From Muraenolepis orangiensis (taxonomy: Eukaryota > Chordata > Actinopteri > Gadiformes > Muraenolepididae), in NCBI GenBank assembly GCA_027704905.1, contig CM051006.1, positions 9,375,737-9,439,736 on the forward strand: 64,000 nt of DNA, in the 5' to 3' direction. The notes beneath the pieces were generated by a model. That model ran no database searches. It was not told the origin of the DNA and saw only the letters and a list, made by a program, of their open reading frames with translations. The first letter of the stretch is position 1; each line of letters begins with the position of its first letter. Both the position numbers and the translations under genes were made by a program. Positions 51,971-63,518 of this stretch are shown here, piece after piece.

Positions 51971-53670
51971 CAGTGGCGGCCGGTGACATCCTAAGTAGGA
52001 GAGGCGCAGGGGTTAAAAATTGTTTTTTTTTTAAATCGCAATTTTTTTTCAAATCATATCTGCTGTGCAATACCGCATTTTCCCAGACGGTGGCGCCATT
52101 TCTCCATGTAAACGACCGAGAGGGCGAATTAAAGAAATACAAATAAAAAACGATACATAATATAAATATAAACCTCACTGTTACTCATTCTACTCTGTAT
52201 TGTATATATGTATATTGACTGAACATTCCTTTACTTACTGCTTAATTTCTTTTTGTACTTACTTTATTTTTACTGTATGTAGCACAATCTCAGGGGCTCA
52301 TACAGAAACAAGCATTATAAAGTATTCTGTATTTTGTTGTGACAAATAATAAACAAACTTGAAACTTATGGTGAAAGAACATTTATTATATGGTGCTTTA
52401 ATTAGCAATTATGAACACAGTAATACCTAGTAGAAAATAAACGTAAGAAAAAAATATGGTCTTATATTAGAAAGACTACCCAGTGTGCCATCAAAAATAA
52501 TACCTAAATATGGTCTTACATTCGAGTGTGCAAAAGTAATTAGAACAAAATAGAAGATAATAAAATAGACCTGATACAAGTCCTGAGATAAATGCAATAC
52601 AATGTTAAGCTTACAAATTAAAAGGTACTGGGTCCTATGTACACTACTGTACGATATACAGTTTAATCTATGTACCTATGCTATACTAACTATACAAGAA
52701 CTACACAACTATAACTATAACTATACAACTATTCTCTCCTCAGACAGCAAGACGCAAACTGACTCATTAACAAATGCTTCTGAATTAAACTAATTAAATA
52801 AAATACAAATGCTTAATACATTCGACCACAGCCTATATTAGCAGACAAACACACGGAGGACCCTGTAGCTAGCATTGGGGAAGCACGTGTCCACGATAAA
52901 CTTACAAAACCCCAATCCACACAGTTTACATACAAATGACACAAGCTGCATGTTTATACAGCAAGACCAACATTTCTTATCCCCTTTACTTTACGTTTAC
53001 ATCGTCCACAATAAAAATAAATGTAAAACTATAACCGGGACAACAAAAACGTACCTCTCCTCAGACAGCAAGACGCGAACTGAGAGCAGAGCAGTACAGG
53101 CTTTACAAATAAGGTTCAACTAGGCTACAATTGAATGGCGCATGCGTGACTGGTTTTCTTTGCTCACGTATTCACGCATGCGCCACTCAATTTGCTCACG
53201 CATGCGCCACTCAATTTGAGTCGCGCATGCGTGACTGGTTTCTTTGTTCGGGCAAATGCGCTCCCACAGATCGTATTTAGGACCCTTGATAGGCTACATT
53301 TAATTGCTTGATCCATTTTCATTGGCCGCTTGCGCGCAGTGACGCGGAGATCCTGGGCGCACCGCCGGTGCGCCCAGGTTTGGAGGTAGGTACCAGATTT
53401 CTATGAGAGTGACGTCAATGACAAACGAGGGGGGAGAATAGCACGCACAAAACAATGATTTATATTTGCTATATTAACGTTATTGTGCATTTTAAACACA
53501 AACATACATAAAATTAGTAATTATTATTCATTTTAAACATGTTATTTTTAGGGGTCAAAAAAATCAAAAATCCAAAAACACAATTATTATAATTTTATTT
53601 TTATTAATTTTTTTCCTCTCTCAACCAGGTGGGGCGGCGCCCCTGCGCCCCTATGGACGAGCCGCCACTG
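51971..53670. mobile_element. Non-autonomous hAT element inside Tc1
   Basis: 1700 bases with perfect 9-base ends cagtggcgg...ccgccactg and an 8-bp duplication gatgtttc (51963-51970 and 53671-53678). The duplicated target is Tc1 transposase sequence. No transposase frame. Internal direct repeats include ctcctcagacagcaagacgc (52737 and 53058) and gcatgcgccactcaatttg (53177-53219). Confidence 0.88.
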
Positions 53671-53734
53671 GATGTTTCTCTGCAACGGGGACAGGACGAC
53701 TTCACCGCATCGAGGTGAAGTCAAATTATGAGGG

Positions 53735-54025
53735 TCCCACATGGTCTGCATATGGGCTAACTGGGCGTGGGCTGGAACTGGGCAAGCCCATGCCGGGCCC
53801 ACATGGTCTGCATATGGGCTAACTGTCATGGGTTGGAAGTGGGCAAGCCCATGTGGTTCCCACGTGGTCTACATGTGGGCTAACTGGCACGGGTTGGAAG
53901 TGGGCAAGCCCATGTGGTTCCCACGTGGTCTACATGTGGGCTAACTGGCACGGGTTGGAAGTGGGCAAGCCCATGTGTGTCCCACGTGGGCTACATGTGG
54001 GCTCACTGGCATGGGTTGGAAGGGG
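53735..54025. repeat. 61-bp subterminal tandem repeat
   Basis: Four to five copies of a 61-base unit containing tgggcaagcccatgtggttc and ctacatgtgggctaactggc. Each unit holds several near-palindromic words (cccatgtggg, cccacgtggg), as expected for transposase-binding subterminal repeats. Confidence 0.85.
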
Positions 54026-54304
54026 GGGGGTTAAGTTAAGACTTTGACAGGGGGCCATTTTCGAATTGCAGCCTCCTGAAGGTGTATCTTTAGGGCAGTT
54101 TTGAAAGTGAGTAGAGTTTTACACTCCTTTACTCCTTTGGGTAGGGCACATGATCAACCCAGATAATAATAATTAATAATAATTTATTTTTCTGCCATGC
54201 AATCAACTTCACAGTCAATTGTTGGAATTCTTGTTCTTGCTCTAGGCAAGGGGTCAGCCATATTCGGCGACCCTGAAAATTGAACATGACTCACACTCAC
54301 TCAC

Positions 54305-54428
<124 letters not shown>

Positions 54429-54896
54429 TGTGTGTGCTAATTAGTTTTTTTTTACCATCAAGCTAATAGTGCCTGTCTTCTTGCTCAGGGGATGAATTTG
54501 ATATTGACCACGAGGTCAAAATATGTCAGATCCTGTGTCTAGGTGAGACATAACCTTTGACACAGTCTAAATATGTCTCAATAGAAGAGATGGGAGACAA
54601 AATTCAGCCCACCAATTGTATAAGTTAAATTGTAATAACATACTCCCATACAACTAAAATCTCTCTCCATTTTCAACATACAACATCAGTCAACTGTTTA
54701 CCTTTGTTAAAATACCACTAAATTCATCCAAGTCTAATTTATTTATCATGTGTGTGGGCTTACACCTACAATGACTGAAAACGGTGTGTGTGTGTGTGTG
54801 TGGGGGGGGGGGGTGCAACGACTACAGCATACAGATGCAAAATAGCTTCTCTAGGGGGTGAAGCCAATGTCATTGTTATTCAAACTCAGTGAGTTT

Positions 54897-55094
54897 GAAT
54901 TTCGGTGACCTGTATGACTCATAAGTATACTAGTATAGTATCGGAGAGACAAGCCGTTTTCATATTCGGAATCAGCAGGCTCTCAGCTTTCAAGGCATCT
55001 TCGTCCCGACTTTCTACGACCCCCAGAAATAGATCGTTGTTAGCTCGCTAGCTATACTACTAGTAGACTTATGTCATACAGGTCACCGACATTC
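54897..55094. repeat. Imperfect inverted repeat, 45-bp arms
   Basis: Arms at about 54897-54941 (cggtgacctgtatgactcat inside) and 55050-55094 (cttatgtcatacaggtcacc inside) are reverse complements with a few mismatches, with a loop of about 108 bases. It could be a foldback element or an old MITE. Confidence 0.75.
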
Positions 55095-55232
55095 GAGGAT
55101 TGTTTATATATGGAGTTTGTGGATTATATGAGATCAATATCATCTATAGAAATGTATTACAATGTACCAGGTGAGCCCAATGTTGTTCTAGGGGTTAGTA
55201 CTCCTTTAAGTAAATGTACTTTAGTTAGTTAG

Positions 55233-55233
<1 letters not shown>

Positions 55234-55331
<98 letters not shown>

Positions 55332-55332
55332 G
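55234..55332. repeat. (GT)n followed by (GA)n microsatellite
   Basis: About 65 bases of GT then about 30 bases of GA/GAAA repeat, about 110 bases upstream of a likely TATA region of the DUF4806 gene. Confidence 0.95.
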
Positions 55333-55439
55333 TGGGGGGAGGGAACTGGCTGGTCATGACGACAGTCATGAACCGACCAATTGCGCGAGCCTATCCTCTT
55401 TGTTGTTTAAGGTTTAAATATCCAGAGCGGTTATATACA

Positions 55440-55548
55440 CGACACACACACACACGCACGTCCTGCTGCTTTGCTCCATCAACAGAACACGGACTCTTTT
55501 ACTTTCTTTTCTTCATTTATTGACCATTGGAAACACATTTAATTAAGG
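55440..55548 (+). other. Putative 5' non-coding exon of the DUF4806 gene
   Basis: A TATA-like ttatatac at about 55431 precedes a segment that ends at a good donor, aattaag/gtaagaa (exon end 55548). The next acceptor is at 56050. The start site is a guess. Confidence 0.4.
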
Positions 55549-56063
55549 TAAGAAACTTGTGAAATTATATTTGTCATATCATATGTATGTATGTAGCCCT
55601 GGTCCAGATGAACCACTGTTGCCTCTTTACTAGGCAGCCATGTTGTGGTGCCACAGAAATTATATTAAGCCTGGAATCAAGCCATCCAGGCTCCTGGTGA
55701 ACCATGACCATTAAAATCATGCATTTGATTCTGTTAAAAAATAATAATAATAATAGTGAATTATATCATAATATATTAAATAAATACCTGTTTTTTGCGG
55801 GTTTCAAATAATTTCCTTGGACACAGAATCAAATGTTTTATGGTCACGATTCACCAGGAGCCTTGGTTCCAGGTTTTAAATAATTTATATAAATATTTTC
55901 AGAAAGCTCTATGGGAAAAATGTATGTGTTTTCTATCTGTAGCACCACAAAATGGCCACCACTGCCTATAGTCCTGACATTGCTTTGGTGTAATGTTTTT
56001 AGAATAGTGAAGTAGAAACATTTCTAAGCATCATAATTTTTGTGTTACAGGTTGTGTGGAAAC

Positions 56064-57506
56064 ATGGAATCGTTTGGTTGCTATCAGACCAGACGTAGGC
56101 ACATTAAAGCCAGGGTTTCAGAGCGCATGCGTTTTTGGCGAGACTCCAACCAGAACAGTGTGTCTCAGAACTTAGATTCTTCTGAAACAGACAGTCAGAT
56201 TGTTGGGAATCCTAATGAGTCTCAGGCAGTGTACAGTGAAAGTGGCCAAGAATCAGATTCTGAGATTGTTGTGAATCACAATGACGAGTTGGCATCTCAG
56301 GCAGTGTACAGTGAAAGTGGCCAAGAATCAGATTCTGAGATTGTGTACTATGACTTTGGTGAAGAAATAGATTGTCAGGCTGAATCAGACAGCGTTGCTG
56401 AAGAATCGGATCCCTGTACTCAGGGTTCGATTAGATCTAATTTGGCTGACTGGGCGGCAGGTAGCAATATTTCTCATAGTGAGTTGTCCAAATTATTACA
56501 TGTTTTACTGATAGACCACATGGAGAAACAGGCCGAGGATATGGAGAAACAGGCCGAAGACATACGAGTGATGAAGACTATGTTGAACCTGGTGCTGAAG
56601 CAACAGGCTCCGCCTCTGGCTGTGTCGTTGCTGGAACCACCTGCAGGAGCAGACTTCCCACTGAAAACGAATGAAGACGTCGATTCCATGAACGAGAAGC
56701 TGAGTGACTCTGCGTTCATGTCTGGAGTTGTAAGTTTGAATCTTTTATTCACTTGAAAATTTGCTTGTATTGTGTTTGTACATGTGAGTTGGGGGAAATG
56801 GGGCAAGGCTGTGTCGTAGCTGGAACCACCTGCAGGAGCAGACGTCCCACTGAAAACTGGTAGAATGGGGACATAAGTGTGTTTAAAGATAGAATGACTG
56901 CTTGGAATTTATATCTTGCTGTTCACTTACAGCTTTTCCTTCCTGTGATTTTTTTTTTTCCCCCATACACTCAGGTTGCCATGGTTGGAGATATCGGAGG
57001 TACTTCACTGGATGATGCTACCAGAAGAATGATGCCGTACCTCCTCTCAAATGATCTGGCAGTCCAGTTCAACCTTCATGGACGTCACAGCAAGAGGAAG
57101 TTCAGAGAAATGCGCCTTTATGATGTCATATATGGTAAGTTTGAGTGTTGAATTGCTCAGTCTAACTTTTAAATTTTTAATTTGGCAACACATTTGATGT
57201 ATACCAATAGAAGGTATGCCACAGCAAAGACAGTATATACAGCAATGGAAACGGGGCACAACAAATCTTCAAAACATTTAAACTGATGTCACTCAAGAAA
57301 GTTCCATAATGCTATAATTTCTAACAGTTGGCCTCTTGTCATTTCTATTAGGGGGACTAAAGAAAAATGCCCTCACTCAAGAAACCAACCACAAGGATGC
57401 AGAAAAGGCTCTCTCCAAGTGGTTCACTGGAGCTCGCGATAGAGGTGGAAAAAGAGTTAGACCTCAGACACAGCTTCTACAACTGGATGATGCACCAACC
57501 CAGTAG
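56064..57506 (+). CDS. DUF4806-domain protein, three coding exons, intact
   Basis: Coding exons 56064-56729, 56975-57134 and 57352-57506, preceded by an acceptor ttacag at 56050; all borders are GT/AG and the joined frame is 981 bases, 326 residues. Residues 1-100 are Ser/Glu-rich with a tandem duplication of SQAVYSESGQESDSEIV. About residues 135-160 (LADWAAGSNISHSELSKLLH) and a coiled coil with two MEKQAED copies follow. Residues about 220-310 form DUF4806: TRRMMPYLLSNDLAVQFNLH, FREMRLYDVIYGGLKKNALT and ALSKWFTGARDRG. The family is unexplained but recurs in fish transposons and is often near DNA-binding domains. AATAAA is at 57688. The absence of stops across three spliced exons suggests a young copy. 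Confidence 0.75.
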
Positions 57507-57687
57507 GCAAAGTCTCTGTCTCTCTTTCTCTACAATGCTGCCCTGTGGTTGGTTCTGTCACTGGGGATTAAAACCGAAAGGCTGAAGAGTACACCTGTAC
57601 ATTTGATGTGTGCCTTTTCCTGCACCTTTACACTGCTGCATTGTTATTTTCATTGTATTTTTATTATCTTGTTGTAATATTGTTTTT

Positions 57688-57693
57688 AATAAA
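57688..57693 (+). terminator. Polyadenylation signal of the DUF4806 gene
   Basis: AATAAA about 180 bases after the stop, followed by a T-rich stretch. Confidence 0.55.
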
Positions 57694-58298
57694 TTTGTCA
57701 AAATATATATTGTCTATTTTCATCCTGGTAAAACTTAAGATGTGTAAAATGTTATACCCAATTTTTATTTTAGGTGTGTTTACAAGAATTAACACGGTTC
57801 ATGTCAAATACTGCTTAATCTATTTTATTTATATTTAAATCTTATTAGGACCCACATTGGAAATCAAAGGAACCATTGCACAACCAAACCCAGTTAGGAC
57901 CCACCTCGCATCCCAGTTGGGACCCAAGTGGATCCCGCTAACATTGCCGACATGAGGCCCATATGGGTTAGCCCACCTTGAAACCATATGGGACCCACGT
58001 GGGCGTGCTGGCTGGGGGGGAGGATGGACGGGGCCATGTACCGTAAAATCTTGGCCGATAACCTCCTTCCCCCTGAAAATGGGTCGTGGATGGGTCTTCC
58101 AGCACGACAATGACCCAAAATATACGGCCAAGGTAACAAAGGAGTGGCTAAAGAAGAAGCACATTCAGGTGATGGAGTGGCCTAGCCAATCTCCGGACCT
58201 TAATCCCATAGAAAATCGGTGGAGGGAGCTGAAGCTTCGAGTTGCCAAGCATCAGCCTCGAAACCTTAAGGAAACCTTAGCATGTTGAGGGGGGGTAC

Positions 58299-58705
58299 TG
58301 TAACGGTTACGGTGGGTGACAGGGGGCGTGGCCAAGGTTCGGGCTTTAGTGGCGGACCCACGCACATACACGCATATATACCCTGGCGTCCCTTTACCCC
58401 TTGCTAGATCGTACGTCTTTCTCCCTCGATGACACGGTACCAGCCCTCCGGTAATTATACTTACCTGTCTACTACCTGTCGCTGCTTCGACCTCCCGGTA
58501 TCCAGACCCCTCGCCCGTCCCGGACCACGCGCCTGTCTACTACCTGTCGGCACTCCGCTGATCGACCTCCCGGAGTGTGTGTATCCAGACTCCTGGCCTG
58601 TCCCCGACCGTTCTACTATGGGTGCTTACGCAATAAAGCCTCACGTTACCGCTTCACTGTGTCTTTGGTCTGCGTTCTGGGTGCTACCAACTGTACACCC
58701 TAACA
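58299..58705 (+). repeat. LTR of an unrelated retrotransposon, solo or truncated
   Basis: Begins tgtaacggttacgg and ends accctaaca, with a TATA-like catatatacc at about 58373 and cgcaataaagcc near the end. It is preceded by a G-rich tract (gagggggggtac) that resembles a polypurine tract, so it may be a 3' LTR with the rest of the element lost. An internal direct duplication covers ctgtctactacctgtcg plus cgacctcccgg and tatccagac. No second LTR or target duplication seen. Confidence 0.6.
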
Positions 58706-59600
58706 GGGTGAATCCTGTTTGATTCCACTCCTCACTAGAGATGTCTTTGCTTAACTTTTATTTTTTCACTCCACCCATCGCTTTAGTTCAACACGCATCA
58801 ATGTGTGAACAATAGACCAAAGAACAATAATTCACCTACCATTTAATCAGACTTTTAATAGACACTTAAAAACGATTTAGTCCATCATTAAAAACACAAA
58901 GGCTACACATAACATCTGAAGCTTAGGAAAATGGCATGCCATAAAAAAATCCTTTGAAATCAACAATATCTTGAATATCAAATATCTCCTGCTTTCCTTT
59001 TCTGCTTTTTTCAAAATGTGTGTAGATCCTATAAATAAGTGAGGCCTACGTCCTCGTCGTCATACAACAGTACAGTCTTTGAACACCAGGGGGAGTGCAG
59101 ATCTGTTATTTTCCCGTGGCTTTCCGCATTGTTTCAGTTGGACACCAATAACGTGAACAACCATAACGTTTGGATGATTAAACATATAAACGATGGTTAT
59201 TCACAAACCATGGGCCATCCAAATCATGAGATCCCATTAGCTGATTTTAAAATATGTTTGTTTTCACCACATGAAAAGGCGCAATACAAATACAAGAATT
59301 ATAATTATTGTCATTCTATCCTTCTATTTTTCTGTTTATTTTCTGGCTTAAACATCTAGTCCAGGGACTACAACTGAAAACTAGCAACCCTGCTAATGTT
59401 GGCATATTTACAGTTTTAATTTGTATTCATTTATAAATGTATAAACTGTTGATTGATATGCACTGTCCCTGATCAAATAAACTGAGTAAACTAAAAACTA
59501 AAACTAAACTAAACTTATAATAGTTATTATTAGAATGAAATTGTAATGCAAATCTCTTCTTTAATTCTACAAACTGGTTTGCCAGAGGTGACCTCACCCC
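58706..59600. other. No recognisable gene
   Basis: AT-rich sequence with only short open frames (for example 59039-59359) that show no domain or splice structure. Confidence 0.5.
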
Positions 59601-59606
59601 CCCCCA

Positions 59607-59745
59607 CCCCTCGTTGGACTACATGATGTTTGATTACACCCCCCCCCCCCTCTCCCTCTCGTTGGACTACATGATGTTTGATTACACACCCCCCCCCCCT
59701 CCCTCTCGTTGGACTACATGATGTTTGATTACACACACCCCCCCT
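59607..59745. repeat. Minisatellite with poly-C spacers, three copies
   Basis: Three copies of cgttggactacatgatgttt followed by gattaca, each followed by a poly-C stretch of variable length and ctccctct. A single related copy (cgttggacttcatgatgttt) lies at 9449, next to another minisatellite. Confidence 0.85.
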
Positions 59746-60134
59746 CCCTCTCCATTTCGAGGCTCTGTAATAAACGCTCTTTAATGTCGAAGGGCCCCCC
59801 CCCAAAAAAAGAATAGGCCGATTTTGCCTACACTGTAAAAAATGGCTGTAGATTTTACGGTGTAAAACTGTCAAACCACGACAGTAAAAGACCGTAAACT
59901 CAAAATTGGTTGAATACAGTTTATGTAACAGTAGAAGACCGTAAATATATATATCAGCCAAAACAGTAATTTTTACATATTTTTTCTGAAAAAAATGCAT
60001 TTCTCCACTGTTAAATACTCTTGCACTGTTTTTATAACAAAAATATACCGTAATATATATAAAACAGCCAACACTGTAATTTTTGCCATTTTTTAATGTA
60101 AAAATAACATTTTGTCACTGTTAAAAATACTAGC

Positions 60135-60256
60135 CCGTTCCCAGGCATGCCTGGACACATTTCAGGCTAAAATGCCATTGGCCGTCAAATGTGAGTGGAG
60201 GTTGTGGACAGAAAGGGCGCTTGAATTCAAACATTAACGGTTGCCTCTCTGATGTG
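60135..60256 (+). repeat. 122-bp direct duplication, first copy
   Basis: Matches 60551-60672 from ccgttcccaggcatgcctgg to gatgtg, with about three substitutions and no indel. Confidence 0.93.
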
Positions 60257-60550
60257 TCGCAGTGATTTGAACTACTCTCCAGCAGGTACTTCGTCTGATT
60301 ATTCTGAACGTTGCAGCTTGTCTTCAGTTAACACGGTAAGGTGAAGTCAATTTTTGCCAGGTTAACGTTTGAGTGTGATTGTAATTATTTCGATTATGAA
60401 TGAGTTTGCGCAGCTTTTGTCGCACACCAAAGTATAGGCAATGTTTAGTTAGGCTAATAATGTTCAGACGTCTTTGGGAGAAGGGGTAAATTGGTAGCAT
60501 TTTTTTCTTTGTAACCAGATTGCCCGAGTGTAGTGGCTCTTGCAAAAGTG

Positions 60551-60672
60551 CCGTTCCCAGGCATGCCTGGACACATTTCAGGCTAAAATGCCATTGCCCG
60601 TCAAATGTGAGTGGAGGTTGTGGACAGAAAGGGCGCTTGAATTCAAACATTAACGGTTGTCTCTTTGATGTG
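60551..60672 (+). repeat. 122-bp direct duplication, second copy
   Basis: Second copy, 416 bases after the first. The zinc-finger frame starts in its last bases, so the duplication may include a leader or promoter of that gene. Confidence 0.93.
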
Positions 60673-60964
60673 CCGCTGTTTGACCATGTATTCCTGTTGC
60701 ATTTGTGGAGAATCTGTTCAGTCTCTAAAGGCGTATGTTGTACATTCCAAACTCCACCGCAATGAACCTCGTTGTATTTTCAAGTGTGTTGGAATTGATT
60801 GTAAGCAGGCGTTTTTGGTGAGCAAAAGGAGAACCTGTTCCATTTCGTCGAGGATACATGCCTGGCCCAAGAGGTTCAGATGGAGAAGTTGCCGGCAACA
60901 CCCTGCATTATTGTGTGTGGTAATTAAACAAACACTGAAAGTGCAACCAAACTCTCTAGAATAA
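60668..60964 (+). CDS. Element-encoded C2H2 zinc-finger fragment
   Basis: A frame of about 98 residues. YSCCICGESVQSLKAYVVHS plus KLH fits C-x2-C-x12-H-x3-H. A second finger begins (FKCVGIDCKQAFL) but its histidines are not in this frame, so the gene is frameshifted or continues in other exons. Tandem C2H2 fingers of this form (HSKLHRNEP, FKC...CKQ) recur at the N-terminus of proteins of fish DNA elements, from memory. Likely DNA- or RNA-binding. The start is either ATG 60668 or ATG 60686. Confidence 0.4.
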   Translation: MCRCLTMYSCCICGESVQSLKAYVVHSKLHRNEPRCIFKCVGIDCKQAFLVSKRRTCSISSRIHAWPKRFRWRSCRQHPALLCVVIKQTLKVQPNSLE

Positions 60965-61253
60965 ATCTACTAGTGTACTGAAATACAATTGTACTACTGG
61001 CTTACTTAGTTCCAGGTTATGTTGCAGCCCATATAACGATACTGACCATTACTTTACCTGATACCAAGGTCAGCCAATAGCAGAATTAAAGGCAGCAGTA
61101 TGGTTTTAACCAACTCCGTTATCAGTTTTGGTGGTTTTTTGATGGCCCTTGTTGAATGTAATAAGTAATGAGTATGTTTAGTCAATGGCTGACATTGATG
61201 CCTTTGTTATGGAAGTTTGTTTGTTTTGTTTTTTGTATTCTTAAATTGTTCAG

Positions 61254-61420
61254 GGTCCTCCTGCTTTGCTGCTGGGACGTTCATGTTGAGCATGACCAAG
61301 AGGTCGTCAACGACCACGTCACTTCCTTCACGTCTGCCTTCTGCCTGATGTTGGGGAGTTACTACTGCTTCAACATTCACTACCAGTGGAACTACGTTCA
61401 ACACTTGAGTTCCTCCAAAG
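61254..61420 (+). CDS. Possible internal exon of the same element gene
   Basis: Bounded by an acceptor (aattgttcag) and a donor (tccaaag/gtacaa). The frame reads WDVHVEHDQEVVNDHVTSFT and SAFCLMLGSYYCFNIHYQW, a pattern (a short acidic lead, then an aromatic 'YYCFNI-YQ' segment) that I associate with C-terminal regions of fish element proteins with C2H2 fingers. The joining exons cannot be fixed, so this is tentative. Confidence 0.35.
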
Positions 61421-61959
61421 GTACAATTTCTTTGTTGTTATAGTATTTAACAATACAAGTTTTTATTTCAGCCCTCAATTGTTTTTTGTGAATTTATATA
61501 TGTATTTTTCATGAAGGTGTTTCTTCTCAATAAATCCTGAGAGAGGAACCAAAGTCGAGTGGAAGAAAAACAAGAAAGTACTCCCAGTCTATCCCAGAGT
61601 CCCATATAGACCCTACTAACCCCAACCAAGTTTAGACAATGTGTTAAGGTGTACTGTACTGCAGATATTTGTTCAATTTCTATCATAGTGAAAGTTCTGA
61701 AGTTCTGAAATGTAAACTTTTCCTTGGAAAAGTGTATAGTTTGTGTATAGTGTATAGTTTGTGTATAGTGTATAGTTTGTGAAGTCACAGTACATGTTCA
61801 GCTTTACTGAGTGAGGTCAATCGTTTTGTGCTGCAAACAAGTTCAGTTCATAAAGCTTTTCTTTATTTTAAAATGTGAGATGGGACATTTTTTTGTGGCT
61901 GCTAGGTACAATGAGCAATTTAAAAACATAAATTTGCGCTCAGAAAACTTGTTAAGTTT

Positions 61960-62160
61960 AGAATAGATTAGATTTACCTTCATTGTCATTGCAGAGTACA
62001 GGTACAAATCCGATTAAATGCAGTAGCATGTAACCAGAAGTGCAAATATAGATAAATGCAGGAGTGTAGGTTATACAGCACAATAATGCTATACAATATG
62101 TACTAGTGATGGACAGTGGAGAGTTACAATATACAAAAGAGTGCAAATGTAGGGTTGTCT
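61960..62160 (+). repeat. (GATTA)-headed teleost repeat
   Basis: Starts tagattagatttaccttcat with tgtcattgcagagtacaggt; same family as at 9773, 20580 and 41663. Confidence 0.6.
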
Positions 62161-63073
62161 AGAGTATGAACAGCATATGTGCATTTGGTAAGTATGTAGA
62201 GTATAACATACTGTATGTATGGGTTGGTTATTTGTACTATTACAATATTGAACAGTGTAGGTGGTTCAGTCTATCATTTGTTTTAGAAGAAATGATTATG
62301 AAAATACTCAAGTCTGGCAGAAGTTTCCTCTGATGGCATCATTAAAGAACTGAGCTGGTAAGTTGGCTGCATATTTAAAAATATATACATCAGATTTTTA
62401 TTCTGCGTCTCAAGTATTGTTTCCCTTCCAATAGGCCAAGCCAAACGATTCTTCTTGACATTACCTTTCCAGGTAAGAGATACAAGTCTAGAGAGAGTAA
62501 ATTATTGTTTTTGTTTATTTTACAATTTAATCTTTGACTTTCTTTTCTCACTTGTTAGGGCATTGATAGGGCTGCACCATCATTAGGGCTGGTCCCAGTC
62601 AAACTACCAAGTTCCACTCAGCGTTCTCCTGCTGCTGGAAGTTCTCCCTGATCCTTCAATGTGGACCTGTTTCTACATTCAGTCAGGACATTTATGGTGA
62701 GTGATTCCACACAAACAGGTTTTCTATCATGCACGCTTTCAGTAAATATTGACTTTAGTATAGTGGTATATACTGTGCTCTTTAGAAATGTGTCTACCAG
62801 TAGAGATTAAGTAATACTGAGTGTTGGGGGGATGTTACTGTCAGTTACTATAGTGAAAATGTAAATAGGTTATTGAGAGTCCCTTCATTTATAAACCATT
62901 TTCAAATTGATTTACCAGAAAAATCAGTATACTAAGATGTGCTGTATATTGTTAGTCCATAATTATAAAAATATTGTGATCTAAAGGTTTTGCAATATAA
63001 TATATCCCACCACTACTTAAGTGTAAATGAAACGACTTTTGATCCTGTGATTTTTCTCTCTGCTCTCTCCCTG
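62160..63073. other. Interior of the CACTG-ended element, mostly unassigned
   Basis: No clear gene. A possible exon-like stretch lies at 62430-62472 (ccaagccaaacgattcttct, ending at ttccag/gtaaga) and another near 62580-62700, but I cannot link them by frame. Confidence 0.35.
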
Positions 63074-63366
63074 GTGTTAGGTCCTGGGTTCCCCATCTCT
63101 CCCTGATGCTGGTGTTAGGTCCTGGGTTCCCCATCTCTCCCTGATGCTGGCGTTAGGTCCTGGGTTCCCCATCTCTCCCTGATGCTGGTGTTAGGTCCTG
63201 GGTTCCCCATCTCTCCCTGATGCTGGTGTTAGGTCCTGGGTTCCCCATCTCTCCCTGATGCTGGTGTTAGGTCCTGGGTTCCCCATCTCTCCCTGATGCT
63301 GGTGTTAGGTCCTGGGTTCCCCATCTCTCCCTGATGCTGGCGTTAGGTCCTGGGTTCCCCATCCAT
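63074..63366. repeat. 38-bp minisatellite, about eight copies
   Basis: Tandem copies of a 38-base unit, ggtgttaggtcctgggttcc then ccatctctccctgatgct; two copies have gcgtt for gtgtt. Confidence 0.95.
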
Positions 63367-63467
63367 TCCACCTGGTGGGACCCTCCATGTCCACATGCTG
63401 CTCCCTTGCCTCAACAGCTACAGGAGGGCAACACTTGACTGCTGATCTGTTTAATGGACTATTAAAA

Positions 63468-63518
63468 ACTTTGGACTTCTGTCTGACTATGGTCCATAGT
63501 CAGACAGAAGTCCAAAGT
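63468..63518. repeat. 51-bp perfect palindrome
   Basis: Two 25-base arms are exact reverse complements around a single central base: 63468-63492 (actttggacttctgtctgac plus tatgg) and 63494-63518. An RNA copy would form a long perfect hairpin. Confidence 0.95.

Noticed and set aside
53741..54047. Trp/Gly-rich repetitive frames
   Set aside because: They are translations of the 61-bp subterminal repeat in shifting frames.
60000..60500. A host promoter or CpG-rich regulatory region
   Set aside because: The sequence is part of a repeated-end DNA element and duplicated leader; nothing points to a host gene.
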